DNA of 11,883 nucleotides from CABHOJ01 sp965649545. GTDB lineage: Bacteria > Pseudomonadota > Gammaproteobacteria > Burkholderiales > Methylophilaceae. A model generated the notes under the pieces. That model was given only the letters and a program-made list of their open reading frames with translations. It was not told where the DNA came from and did no database searches. The position numbers and the translations under genes were made by a program. The stretch covers positions 1 to 11,883 of the forward strand of contig CBFGLF010000047.1 of NCBI GenBank assembly GCA_965649545.1, given 5' to 3'. This document shows positions 1-8,261 of the stretch, piece after piece. Each line of letters opens with the position of its first letter. Positions within the stretch are counted from its first letter, which is position 1.

Positions 1-1710
1 GAAATGCGCCTTGCCGCCAGCTTTCTCAAAGCGGCCGTCGGTATAGAGTCGGGCGGCGCCTTGCTGCGCCCCCTCGCGCAACGGCCATTGTTGGGGGCCT
101 TGCGTATCGAGCAGGCGGTAGCTCATGCCGGTGATATCGAGATCGCGGCCGCGGGTGGTCTCGCGGTGCTCGTTGAACACCTGCTCCGGCTGGGTGTAGG
201 GGAACAGCTTGGCGGCGTTGGGCCGACCTTCCAGCAGACGCCCGAGACGGTGCGCGAACTCGGTGACGATGCGCCAATCCGCCTTGCTGTCTCCGGGGGC
301 GGCGACCGCAGGAGTCACATGGGTGATGCGACGCTCGGAGTTGGTGACGGTGCCTTCCTTCTCGCCCCAGGTGGTGGCGGGTAAGAGCACATCGGCGAAT
401 TCCGTCGTATCCGTATCGTGATAGGCCTCTTGCACCACCACCAGCTCGGCTTTATCCAGCGCGTCGCGCACACTGTTGAGGTCGGGCATCGATTGTGCAG
501 GGTTGGTACAGGCGATCCACACCGCCTTGATCGTGCCGTTGCGGATGGCCTCGAACATCTCCACCGCCGTTTTGCCAGGTTCTGCGGGTACGTTATCGAT
601 GCCCCACAAGCTGGCGACTTCGGCCCGGTGCTCCGGGTTGGCGAGATCGCGGTGGCCGGACAACAGATTGGCCATGCCGCCGACTTCCCGACCGCCCATG
701 GCATTGGGCTGGCCGGTGAGCGAGAGCGGGCCGGCACCGGGTTTGCCGATCTGGCCGGTGGCCAGATGCAGGTTGATCAGGGCGGCATTCTTGTCCGTGC
801 CGCTGGTGGATTGATTGAGGCCCTGGCAGTACATGGACAGCGTGGGGCCAGCGCCGAACCATTGCGCCGCCTTAAGGATGTCCGCTTCGTCGATACCGCA
901 GATATCGGCCACCATCTTCGGCGTATATTCACGCACGGTGTTCTTCAGTGCCTCGAAGCCCTCGGTATGGTCGCGGATGTACGCCATGTCGAGCATGCCT
1001 TCCCACAACATCACATGCAGCAGCCCGTTGAACAGCGCGACGTCGGTCCCCGGCAGGATCGCCAGATGCAGGTCCGCGGCCTGGGCGGTATCGGTGCGCC
1101 GCGGATCGACGACGATGATCTTGAGATCCGGATTCTTCGCGCGCGCATCCTCGATGCGGCGATAGATGATGGGGTGCGCATAGGCGGTGTTGGAGCCGGC
1201 GATGAACAGGCAGGCGGTATGGTCGATGTCCTCATAGCAGGCCGGCGGGGCATCGGCCCCCAGCGTGGCCTTGTAGCCGGCCACGGCCGACGACATGCAC
1301 AGACGGGAGTTGGTGTCGACGTTGTTGGTGCCGATCAGCCCCTTGGCCAGTTTGTTGAAGACGTAATAGTCCTCGGTCAGCAACTGACCGGAGATATAGA
1401 ACGCCACCGCATCCGGACCATGCGCATGGATGATGGCGGCGAACCGCTCCGCCACGTAATCCAGGCTCTCGTCCCAGCTGGTGCGTTCTCGCGGCGCGCT
1501 GCGCGATCTGCGCAACTCCGGGTAGAGTGCCCGCGCATCGTGCCGTGCGGTCAGGTGCAACGTCGAACCCTTGGTGCACAGGCGGCCGAAGTTCGCCGGG
1601 TGATCCGGGTCGCCACGCACGCCGGTGATCCTGTCACCTTCGCTCTGGATGATGACGCCGCAGCCGACGCCGCAATAACAACAGGTGCTCTTGGTCTCGG
1701 TCACGCTCAA
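1..1710 (-). CDS. nasA: Assimilatory nitrate reductase, catalytic subunit (partial, C-terminus off window)
   Basis: Molybdopterin oxidoreductase that reduces nitrate to nitrite in the cytoplasm. Reading the minus strand from 1710 gives 570 open codons up to the window edge, so the C-terminal part is missing (family members are usually much longer, roughly 700-900 residues). The N-terminus carries the [4Fe-4S] motif Cys10-x2-Cys13-x3-Cys17-x27-Cys45 (CYCGVGC and LCTKG). The segment TNSRLCMSS places a Cys at residue 138, where NapA/NasA enzymes have the Mo ligand. No signal peptide or twin-arginine motif precedes the cluster Cys residues, which favours the cytoplasmic assimilatory type over periplasmic NapA. 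The start is taken as TTG at 1710, directly after the nirD TAA. A GGAG six bases upstream fits this start better than the GTG two codons later. It is the last visible gene of the cobA-nirB operon. Whether it carries an extra C-terminal [2Fe-2S] domain cannot be seen. Confidence 0.95.
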   Translation of the reverse strand, partial: MSVTETKSTCCYCGVGCGVIIQSEGDRITGVRGDPDHPANFGRLCTKGSTLHLTARHDARALYPELRRSRSAPRERTSWDESLDYVAERFAAIIHAHGPDAVAFYISGQLLTEDYYVFNKLAKGLIGTNNVDTNSRLCMSSAVAGYKATLGADAPPACYEDIDHTACLFIAGSNTAYAHPIIYRRIEDARAKNPDLKIIVVDPRRTDTAQAADLHLAILPGTDVALFNGLLHVMLWEGMLDMAYIRDHTEGFEALKNTVREYTPKMVADICGIDEADILKAAQWFGAGPTLSMYCQGLNQSTSGTDKNAALINLHLATGQIGKPGAGPLSLTGQPNAMGGREVGGMANLLSGHRDLANPEHRAEVASLWGIDNVPAEPGKTAVEMFEAIRNGTIKAVWIACTNPAQSMPDLNSVRDALDKAELVVVQEAYHDTDTTEFADVLLPATTWGEKEGTVTNSERRITHVTPAVAAPGDSKADWRIVTEFAHRLGRLLEGRPNAAKLFPYTQPEQVFNEHRETTRGRDLDITGMSYRLLDTQGPQQWPLREGAQQGAARLYTDGRFEKAGGKAHF

Positions 1711-2019
1711 TTACAGCTCCAGATAAACCGTACCATCTTCAACTTTGACCGCAAAACAGGCCGTGTGGCCTTCGTCAGGTTCTTCCGCATTGCCATCCGC
1801 CAGGTTGATCTTCCAGCTGTGCAGCGGGCAAGCCACCTTGTCGCCGTAGACGATGCCCTGGGACAGCGGACCGCCCTTGTGGGGGCAGCTGTTGTGTAGT
1901 GCGAACACACGGTCATCCTCGGTGCGAAACACCGCGATCTCGCCCTTGGCGCTGCGGACGACCCGTGAACCCAGCTTGGGGATGTCATTGAGGGGAACGA
2001 TCTTGATCCAGTTACTCAT
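1711..2019 (-). CDS. nirD: Nitrite reductase small subunit, Rieske-type
   Basis: Small subunit of NAD(P)H-dependent assimilatory nitrite reductase, partner of NirB in the cytoplasm. From the ATG at 2019 it is 102 residues, the usual NirD size. The Rieske [2Fe-2S] ligands are complete: Cys45-Pro-His47 (CPHKGG) and Cys64-Pro-Leu-His67 (CPLHSW). E. coli NirD has a Rieske fold but lacks these ligands, so this one probably binds a cluster. A longer reading from a TTG at 2043 overlaps the end of the kinase gene and adds eight residues with no family support. MSNWIKIVPL is the normal beginning, and the ATG follows the kinase stop by 13 bp with AAGG just before it (tight spacing). It is separated from nirB by two genes, unlike the adjacent nirBD of enterobacteria. 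The next gene, nasA, follows with no gap. Confidence 0.93.
   Translation of the reverse strand: MSNWIKIVPLNDIPKLGSRVVRSAKGEIAVFRTEDDRVFALHNSCPHKGGPLSQGIVYGDKVACPLHSWKINLADGNAEEPDEGHTACFAVKVEDGTVYLEL
1717..1720 (-). promoter_or_regulatory. Ribosome binding site deciding the TTG start of nasA
   Basis: GGAG on the minus strand lies inside the last codons of nirD, six bases before the TTG at 1710. The GTG at 1704 would be twelve bases away. The site therefore favours TTG, and the nirD stop TAA abuts the nasA start with no spacer, suggesting translational coupling. Confidence 0.6.
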
Positions 2020-2032
2020 ACCTTCATCACTT

Positions 2033-3727
2033 TCATGAAACAACCAATAGATAAATCAACAGAAAATTCAGGATCAGCGAGAACATCGCGATCCATTGCC
2101 ACTTGATCAGTCGCGCCCGTGCGATCAGCGGCGTACGTTGCGGCGCCAGGATGGGTTTCAGTTCCCCGTGTTCCAGCGCCAACAGCATCTCTTCGGCCGT
2201 CTCGAAACGCGCCTCCGGATCGCGTGCCACCGCCTTGAGGACGATATTCTCCAGCCAGCGCGGGATGTCCGGGCGATAGCGTGTCGGCGCATGCGGATCG
2301 CCGAACCGCGGATGCTGGAAGGGCTCGATCTCCCCGTAGGGATAGCGGCGGGTCAGCAGGTGATAGAGCGTGACCCCTGCGGCATAGATATCGCTGCTGG
2401 TACTCGCCGGCTCGCCCTCGAACAGTTCCGGCGCCATGAAGCTGGGCGTACCCGGGTTCTGCATGCCGGCGATACTGCCCAGACCCGCGCTGAGCGCCAC
2501 CCCAAGGTCGAGGATACGTAGGCGTTGGTCGTCACCGAGATGGATGTTGGCCGGCTTGATGTCGCGATGCACGATATTGAGCCGGTGCAAGGCGCCAAGG
2601 CCGCGCATGATCTCCATGCCGATACGCGATACCTCCGTGTTGCTGAAGTGATGGCCGCTATCCAGGCGTTGCTGCAGGGTCGCACCATCGTGCCAGCTCA
2701 TCACATAGTAGAGCCGGCTGCGCTTCTCCAGCGTGAGCGGCATGACCTGCACGACATAACGCGACACCACACGTTTCGCCAGCCATTCCTCATTGAGCAG
2801 GGCCTGACAACTTTCGGCATCATCGGCCAGGCCGGGTTGCAAGGTCTTCAGCACGAAGTGCTGGCCGCTGACGAGGTTGCGTACCTTGTAGAGCAAGCTA
2901 TGGCGAGACTCATGCAACAATTCGACGACCTCGAAGCCATCGAGCTGTTCGCCCACTTTCATTCGCGGCGGCGGTGCCAGATCCCGACCGTCCGCCAGCA
3001 GTTCCGACAGCGTCTCCTGCCCGGGCTGTTCGATGCGCACCACCATCACCGTGGCGTTGTCGTTGCCGCCCTGGGCGATCGCGTCCCTGGTCAGCTGGTC
3101 GGCGATCATCTGGGGGTTCTCGTAGAGCCCCATGGCCTCATGGATGGCTTTCTGGCCGAGCACTTCCCATACCCCATCCGACATCAGGGCGAACACGTCA
3201 CCTGCCCGGATGTCGCCATCGGCATAATCCACGGCCAGATGCTGATCCAGCCCGACGGCACGCTTCAGGACGTGACGCATGTCCGGCCTGTCCCATACAT
3301 GGTCGGTGGTCAGCAACTGCAGCTGGCCCTGACGCAAACGATAGATGCGGGTATCGCCGACATGGGCGAGGTAGTAGCGCGTACCGCGCAGGATGATCAT
3401 GGACAGCGTGGTCGCCATGCCTGCCAGGTCGCGGTGCGCGGCGGCCTGCGCCAGCAACCAGCGGTTGGCGGCGTTCAGCACCTTGTCCAGTGACGCATGC
3501 ACTTCCCAGGTGTCCGGTGTGGCGTAGTAATCGGAGAGCACGCTGCGCACGGTCATCTCGGCCGCTTCCAGCCCGCCGGCATTGCCGCTGACGCCATCGG
3601 CCACCACGAGCAAGGCACCTTTGGTGCTGAGCTGCTCGTCGGTGGGCGTGACGACACCGCAATAATCCTCATTGCGTTCGCGCGGGCCCGTCAGGCTGCT
3701 CTGCCCGACGGCGATCTTCAAAGACAT
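2033..3727 (-). CDS. Bifunctional PP2C-type phosphatase / Ser-Thr protein kinase, tail-anchored
   Basis: 564-residue fusion of two signalling domains. Residues about 5-232 are a PP2C phosphatase: RERNED (16-21), VADGVSG with Asp44, GDTRIYR (124-130), MSDGVWE with Asp184 and GNDNAT with Asp223 supply the expected metal ligands. Residues about 264-520 are a eukaryotic-like kinase: Lys294 in FVLK, catalytic loop HRDIKPAN (387-394, Asp389), DLG in place of DFG (407-409) and APE (432-434). The ATP-binding glycine loop is degenerate: the stretch LLHESRHSLLYKV has no Gly. A hydrophobic helix at about 543-563, after a basic linker, ends the protein, so both domains should face the cytoplasm from a C-terminal anchor. 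Pseudomonas aeruginosa PA1782 is a similar protein beside nirBD and the nitrate transporter gene. Its target is unknown. The position between the transporter and nirD suggests post-translational control of nitrate uptake or reduction, which is inference. The ATG follows the transporter stop by 33 bp with only a weak AAGAG ribosome site. Confidence 0.93.
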   Translation of the reverse strand: MSLKIAVGQSSLTGPRERNEDYCGVVTPTDEQLSTKGALLVVADGVSGNAGGLEAAEMTVRSVLSDYYATPDTWEVHASLDKVLNAANRWLLAQAAAHRDLAGMATTLSMIILRGTRYYLAHVGDTRIYRLRQGQLQLLTTDHVWDRPDMRHVLKRAVGLDQHLAVDYADGDIRAGDVFALMSDGVWEVLGQKAIHEAMGLYENPQMIADQLTRDAIAQGGNDNATVMVVRIEQPGQETLSELLADGRDLAPPPRMKVGEQLDGFEVVELLHESRHSLLYKVRNLVSGQHFVLKTLQPGLADDAESCQALLNEEWLAKRVVSRYVVQVMPLTLEKRSRLYYVMSWHDGATLQQRLDSGHHFSNTEVSRIGMEIMRGLGALHRLNIVHRDIKPANIHLGDDQRLRILDLGVALSAGLGSIAGMQNPGTPSFMAPELFEGEPASTSSDIYAAGVTLYHLLTRRYPYGEIEPFQHPRFGDPHAPTRYRPDIPRWLENIVLKAVARDPEARFETAEEMLLALEHGELKPILAPQRTPLIARARLIKWQWIAMFSLILNFLLIYLLVVS

Positions 3728-3760
3728 GGCAAAGGCTCTTGAACACGTAAGGGTGTCAGT

Positions 3761-4972
3761 TTAAACCTTTGCCGAGGTCATGGTGGCGGAACCCCAGGTG
3801 GTGCGCCAGCGGGTCTTGACGCTGCTGAGACCGACGATGGCAAGACCAGCCAGTGCAGCGAAGATGAGCAGGCCGATCTGGTAATTGCCGGTCAGTTGCT
3901 TGCACCAGCCCAGACTCGCTGCCAGGTAGAAACCGCCGATACCGCCCGCCATGCCGACCAGGCCGGTCATGACGCCGATCTCCTTGCGGAAGCGTTGGGG
4001 GACGAGCTGGAATACCGCGCCGTTGCCCATGCCGAGTACCGCCATGACCGGGATCACGACCAGCAGGGAGAGCGTCAGCGTCGCCTGGCCGAAGCTCATC
4101 ACGAACAGCAGCAAGCCTGCCAGGCCGTACATCATGAGCAGCGTGCGGATGCCGCCGATACGGTCGGCGATGTAGCCGCCGATGGGGCGCGCGAGCGAAC
4201 CTGCGAACACTGCGGCCGCGGTGCAGTACCCGGCGACGACAGGGCCCAGGCTATAGATGTCGTTGAAATAGATGGTGAGCGAGGAGGCCAGACCGACGAA
4301 GCCGCCGAAGGTCACGCTGTAGAAGAACATGAACCACCAGGCGTCCTTGTCCTTGAGGATCGCCAGATACTGGCTCAGCGACTTCGCTGGCGGGGTATCG
4401 GGGCTGTCCTTGGCCATCACGCTATAGGCGATCAGCACGATCACCAACGGGATCAGCGCCAGGCCGAAGACGTTGGTCCAGCCGAAAGCGACAGCCAGAC
4501 CGGGCGCGAACAACGCGGCCAGCACGGTCCCCGAATTGCCGGCACCGGCGATGCCGAGGGCGGTGCCCTGGTGCTCAGGCGGATACCAGCGGGACGCCAG
4601 TGGCAAGGCGACCGCGAAAGAGGCGCCGGCGAAGCCGAGGAAGATACCCAGCAGCAAGGCATGCTGGAAAGTGTGGATGCCGTGCAGCCAGGCGGTCGCG
4701 AGCGCCGCGATGACGATGACCTGGCCCAGCAGGCCGGCCTTCTTCGGCTGGATGTGGTCTACCAGCACGCCCATGACGATGCGCAGCAGGGCGCCGGCCA
4801 GTACCGGGGTGGCGACCATCAGGCCCTTCTCGGCAGGGCTGAGTTGCAGGTCGGTGGCGATCTGCACCGCCAGTGGGCCGAGTAGCACCCACACCATGAA
4901 GCTCAGGTCGAAATACAGGAAGGCGGAGAACAGGGTGGGCTTGTGGCCAGCCTGCCAGAAACTCTTTTGCAT
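3761..4972 (-). CDS. narK: NarK/NasA-family MFS nitrate/nitrite transporter
   Basis: 403-residue major facilitator protein with about 12 hydrophobic segments, acting in the inner membrane to move nitrate in and/or nitrite out. Two nitrate-signature stretches are visible: GAGNSGTV (143-150) in the middle of the N-terminal half and GMGNGAVFQLVP (314-325) in the C-terminal half. Arg64 (ALLRI) and Arg262 (SLARPIGG) sit where NarK proteins carry the two substrate-binding arginines; this correspondence is by eye. The start ATG has a strong GAGGAG six bases upstream (4979-4984). The gene begins 39 bp after nirB and is followed 33 bp later by the kinase-phosphatase gene, consistent with one operon. 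Because an ABC nitrate importer is encoded upstream in the same cluster, this may be a second uptake system with another affinity or a nitrite exporter. The sequence cannot tell which. In Pseudomonas the equivalent transporter is called nasA. Confidence 0.93.
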   Translation of the reverse strand: MQKSFWQAGHKPTLFSAFLYFDLSFMVWVLLGPLAVQIATDLQLSPAEKGLMVATPVLAGALLRIVMGVLVDHIQPKKAGLLGQVIVIAALATAWLHGIHTFQHALLLGIFLGFAGASFAVALPLASRWYPPEHQGTALGIAGAGNSGTVLAALFAPGLAVAFGWTNVFGLALIPLVIVLIAYSVMAKDSPDTPPAKSLSQYLAILKDKDAWWFMFFYSVTFGGFVGLASSLTIYFNDIYSLGPVVAGYCTAAAVFAGSLARPIGGYIADRIGGIRTLLMMYGLAGLLLFVMSFGQATLTLSLLVVIPVMAVLGMGNGAVFQLVPQRFRKEIGVMTGLVGMAGGIGGFYLAASLGWCKQLTGNYQIGLLIFAALAGLAIVGLSSVKTRWRTTWGSATMTSAKV

Positions 4973-5011
4973 GAAATACTCCTCAGGATGCTCGATGTTA
5001 TATAGGGCTGC

Positions 5012-7441
5012 TTATACGGTGATCGTGTCGAATTCCGTGTGCACGTCACGCTTGTTGGCGCGCTCTGCCCAGGGGTCGACGGAACCTTGCAAGGCGAACA
5101 GCAAGCGTTCGTAGGCGGCCTTGCGGCCTTCCGCGTCTTCCAGGATGCGTTTCTTCACATAATCGAGGCCGACGCGCTCGATCCAGTGCACGGTGCGGTC
5201 GAGGTAGCGCGCTTCCTCGCGGTAGATCTGGATGAAGGCACCGGAGTATTCCAGCACTTCTTCGCTGGTCTTCACCTTGCAGAGGAACTGCGCGACTTCG
5301 GTCTTGATGCCGCCGTTGCCGCCGACATAGATCTCCCAGCCGGAATCGACGCCGATGATGCCGACGTCCTTGATGCCGGATTCGGCGCAATTACGCGGGC
5401 AGCCGGAAACGGCGAACTTGACCTTGTGTGGCGCCCACATGTGGTCGAAAGCCTTTTCGATATCGATGCCCATCTGCGTGGAATTCTGCGTGCCGAAACG
5501 GCAGAACTCCGAACCGACGCAGGTCTTCACGGTGCGGATGCTCTTGCCGTAGGCGTAGCCTGACGGCATGTCGAGATCCGCCCAGACGTTCGGCAGGTTC
5601 TCCTTGGTGATGCCGAGGAGGTCGATACGCTGGCCGCCGGTCACCTTCACCATCGGCACCGCATACTTGTCGGCGACATCGGCGATCTTGCGCAGCTGGT
5701 CTGGCGTGGTGACCCCGCCGTACATCCGTGGCACGACGGAATAGGTGCCGTCCTTCTGGATATTGGCGTGCACGCGCTCGTTGATGAAACGCGATTGCGG
5801 ATCGTCCTTGGCTTCATGCGGCCAGGTGGAGATCAGGTAGTAATTGAGCGCCGGGCGGCAGGTGGCACAACCATTCGGTGTGCGCCAGCCCATGCCCTTG
5901 AGCGCGTCCGGGATATTGAGGAATTTCTGCTGACGGATCTGCTCGCGCACTTCCTCGTGGTTCAGGTCCGTGCAGCCACAGACGGCTTTCGAGGTCGAAG
6001 GCGGCGCATAGCCACCGCCCAGTGTCGAGGCCAGGATCTGCTCGACCAGACCGACGCAGGAGCCGCAACTGGAGCCGGCCTTGGTCTGCTTCTTGACGTC
6101 GTCGATGGTGAACAGGCCTTTTTCCTTGATCGACTTGACGATGGTGCCCTTGCACACCCCGTTACAGCCGCAGACCTCCATCTCGTCGGTCATCGCCGCG
6201 GCCTTGTTCTGGCCCTGGTGGCCGGTGTTGCCGAGCAGGCTGTCCTGCCCGAACATCAGATGGTCGCGGATCTCATGGATGGGCTTGCTGTCACGCAGCA
6301 TCTGGAAGTACCAGGAGCCATCCGTCGTATCACCATAGAGCACGCTGCCGATGATTTTGTCATCTTTAATGATCAGCTTTTTGTATACACCTCCCACCGC
6401 ATCGTGCAAAACGATCTCTTCGGTTCCTTCGCCACCACGGAAGTCGCCGGCGGAGAACAGGTCGATGCCGGTGACCTTGAGCTTGGTCGAGGTGACGGAG
6501 CCGACATAGCGGCCGATACCGAAGTTGGCCAGGTGCGTCGCGCAGACCTTGGCCATTTCAAATAAGGGGGCGACCAGACCGTAGGAGATGCCTCGGTGGG
6601 CCACGCATTCACCCACGGCGTAGATACGCGGGTCGTAGGTTTGCAGCGTATCGTTGACGACGATGCCGCGGTCGCAATGGATGCCGGCGGATTCCGCCAG
6701 TGCGTAATTGGGGCGGATGCCGACGGCCATGACCACCAGGTCGGCCGGGATCTCTTCGCCATCCTTGAAGCGCACGGCAGCCACCCGTCCATCTTTGCCG
6801 ATCAGCTGCTCGGTGTCCTTCTGCAACAGGAACTTGAGCCCTTTGGCTTCCAGGGATTTCTGCAGCATCTTGCCGGCGGTCTTGTCGAGCTGGCGTTCCA
6901 GCAGCCATTCGTTCTTGTGCACGACGGTGACCTCCATGCCCTGGATCTTGAGGCCGTTGGCCGCTTCCAGGCCCAGCAGGCCGCCGCCGATGACCACGGC
7001 GCTCTTGAAGCGCTTGGAGGTATCTATCATGGTGTCGACATCCTTGATGTCGCGGAAGCCGATGACGCCGTCGAGGTCCTTGCCCGGGATGGGCAGCATG
7101 AACGGCTTGGAGCCGGTGGCGAGTAGCAGGCGGTCATACTCGGCGCTGGTGCCGTCCTCGGCATAGACCACACGCTTCACGCGGTCGATCTTGTTGATGT
7201 ATTTGCCGACATGCAACGTGATGTTGTGCTCTTCATACCATTCGCGGCTGTTGAGGATGATCTCGTTGATGGTCTGCTCACCGGCCAGCACAGGCGAGAG
7301 CAGGATCCGGTTGTAATTGGGATGCGGTTCATCACCGAACACGGTGATCTCGTAGAAATCCGGCGCCATCTTGAGCAGTTCTTCGACTGTTCTCATGCCT
7401 GCCATACCGTTGCCGACGACAACGAGTTTCATTTTCTTCAT
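5012..7441 (-). CDS. nirB: Assimilatory nitrite reductase [NAD(P)H], large subunit
   Basis: 809-residue flavo-iron-sulfur-siroheme enzyme reducing nitrite to ammonium in the cytoplasm; E. coli NirB is slightly longer (847). Domains in order: FAD-binding Rossmann motif VVVGNGMAGMRT (7-18); NAD(P)H-binding motif VVIGGGLLGLEA (149-160); a BFD-like [2Fe-2S] domain with Cys424, Cys426, Cys459 and Cys462; a second Cys-rich segment with Cys488, Cys490, Cys525 and Cys528; a ferredoxin-like half-domain at about 555-620; and the siroheme/[4Fe-4S] motif Cys641-x5-Cys647 (CVGSEFC) with Cys681-x3-Cys685 (CPRNC). All ligands are intact. The ATG at 7441 has an excellent GGAGGAG seven bases upstream (7449-7455). 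cobA, which starts siroheme synthesis, lies 35 bp upstream, and the transporter gene 39 bp downstream. nirD is about 3 kb further on. Confidence 0.97.
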   Translation of the reverse strand: MKKMKLVVVGNGMAGMRTVEELLKMAPDFYEITVFGDEPHPNYNRILLSPVLAGEQTINEIILNSREWYEEHNITLHVGKYINKIDRVKRVVYAEDGTSAEYDRLLLATGSKPFMLPIPGKDLDGVIGFRDIKDVDTMIDTSKRFKSAVVIGGGLLGLEAANGLKIQGMEVTVVHKNEWLLERQLDKTAGKMLQKSLEAKGLKFLLQKDTEQLIGKDGRVAAVRFKDGEEIPADLVVMAVGIRPNYALAESAGIHCDRGIVVNDTLQTYDPRIYAVGECVAHRGISYGLVAPLFEMAKVCATHLANFGIGRYVGSVTSTKLKVTGIDLFSAGDFRGGEGTEEIVLHDAVGGVYKKLIIKDDKIIGSVLYGDTTDGSWYFQMLRDSKPIHEIRDHLMFGQDSLLGNTGHQGQNKAAAMTDEMEVCGCNGVCKGTIVKSIKEKGLFTIDDVKKQTKAGSSCGSCVGLVEQILASTLGGGYAPPSTSKAVCGCTDLNHEEVREQIRQQKFLNIPDALKGMGWRTPNGCATCRPALNYYLISTWPHEAKDDPQSRFINERVHANIQKDGTYSVVPRMYGGVTTPDQLRKIADVADKYAVPMVKVTGGQRIDLLGITKENLPNVWADLDMPSGYAYGKSIRTVKTCVGSEFCRFGTQNSTQMGIDIEKAFDHMWAPHKVKFAVSGCPRNCAESGIKDVGIIGVDSGWEIYVGGNGGIKTEVAQFLCKVKTSEEVLEYSGAFIQIYREEARYLDRTVHWIERVGLDYVKKRILEDAEGRKAAYERLLFALQGSVDPWAERANKRDVHTEFDTITV

Positions 7442-7476
7442 GCTACTGCTCCTCCAAATGATCTACTGCTATACGG

Positions 7477-8226
7477 TTACGCGGCGACTGCGATGAGCTC
7501 GGACAGGGTCTCCTGTCTGGCCAGACGCACGACTTCGCCTAATACGATGATGGCGGGGCTTTCCAAGCCCTCTTGTTTCACTGCGGCAGGCAGTGCAGCC
7601 AGTGTGCTGACCACCTGCCGTTGTTGTTGTGTGGTGCCTTGTTGGATCGCCGCCGCTGGCAGGTCGGATGCCATGCCGGCTTCCAGCAGGTCGGTGACGA
7701 TGGCCGACAGGTATTTCATGCCCATGTAGATGACCAGCGTGGTGCCGCCGGCGACCAGCGCCTGCCAGTCGGGCTTCTCGCCGTTCTGCGTGTGGCCGGT
7801 GACGAAGGTGACGCCGTGGGTGAATTCGCGATGCGTGACCGGGATACCGATACTCGCCGGGGCTGCGATGCCGCTGGTGATGCCGGGTACGATCTCGACG
7901 CTGACGCCTGCTTGCCGCAAGGCCTGCATCTCCTCGCCGCCACGACCGAACAGGAAGGGGTCGCCACCCTTGAGCCGCACGACGGTCTGGCCTTGGGTGG
8001 CCAGCGCGATCATCATGCGGTTGATGAAATGCTGTGGCGTCGACTTGCAGCCGCCACGCTTGCCGACCTCGACCACCCTGGCGTGTGGCGCGTGGGCCAG
8101 CAGGGCGCGATTGACCAGGTCATCGATGAGGATGACCTCGGCTGTCTGTAGCGCCTTGACTGCCTTGAGTGTGATGAGGTCCGGATCACCGGGACCTGCG
8201 CCAATGAGAAAAACCTTGCCTGCCAT
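7477..8226 (-). CDS. cobA: Uroporphyrinogen-III C-methyltransferase (SUMT)
   Basis: 249-residue single-domain SUMT that uses two S-adenosylmethionine molecules to turn uroporphyrinogen III into precorrin-2, the first step towards siroheme, the NirB cofactor. Family motifs are clear: GAGPGDPDLIT (9-19), LKGGDPFLFGRGGEE (85-99), PGITS (114-118) and GIPVTHR (127-133). It is the stand-alone CobA form; the dehydrogenase/ferrochelatase part found in fused CysG is absent, so siroheme completion must be encoded elsewhere. It is the first gene of the nitrite/nitrate reductase block. The predicted sigma-54 promoter lies just upstream and would give a leader of only about 25 nt. The ribosome binding site is weak (GGAT about ten bases from the ATG). 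Confidence 0.95.
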   Translation of the reverse strand: MAGKVFLIGAGPGDPDLITLKAVKALQTAEVILIDDLVNRALLAHAPHARVVEVGKRGGCKSTPQHFINRMMIALATQGQTVVRLKGGDPFLFGRGGEEMQALRQAGVSVEIVPGITSGIAAPASIGIPVTHREFTHGVTFVTGHTQNGEKPDWQALVAGGTTLVIYMGMKYLSAIVTDLLEAGMASDLPAAAIQQGTTQQQRQVVSTLAALPAAVKQEGLESPAIIVLGEVVRLARQETLSELIAVAA

Positions 8227-8261
8227 TTTGGTGCTTATCCATTCAATATTTATTCAAAAAT

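Noticed and set aside
418..1899. 493-codon open frame on the plus strand
   Set aside because: It lies antisense to nasA and nirD, whose frames carry intact family motifs. Its translation shows no recognisable domain and it is a by-product of G+C-rich codon bias.
2020..2043. Upstream TTG start for nirD, overlapping the kinase gene
   Set aside because: The added eight residues do not resemble the family N-terminus, and the ATG at 2019 gives the usual length and beginning.
2525..3493. 322-codon open frame on the plus strand
   Set aside because: Antisense to the PP2C-kinase gene whose catalytic motifs are all in frame; no ribosome site or domain supports it.
3896..4885. 329-codon open frame on the plus strand, very rich in Gln/Glu/Asp/His
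   Set aside because: It is the complement of the hydrophobic NarK frame; the charged composition is what antisense of a membrane protein gives.
7443..7470. Direct repeat CTACTGCT twice, 20 bases apart, between cobA and nirB
   Set aside because: Only 8 bp, beside a strong ribosome site, with no symmetry or further copies; plausible by chance.
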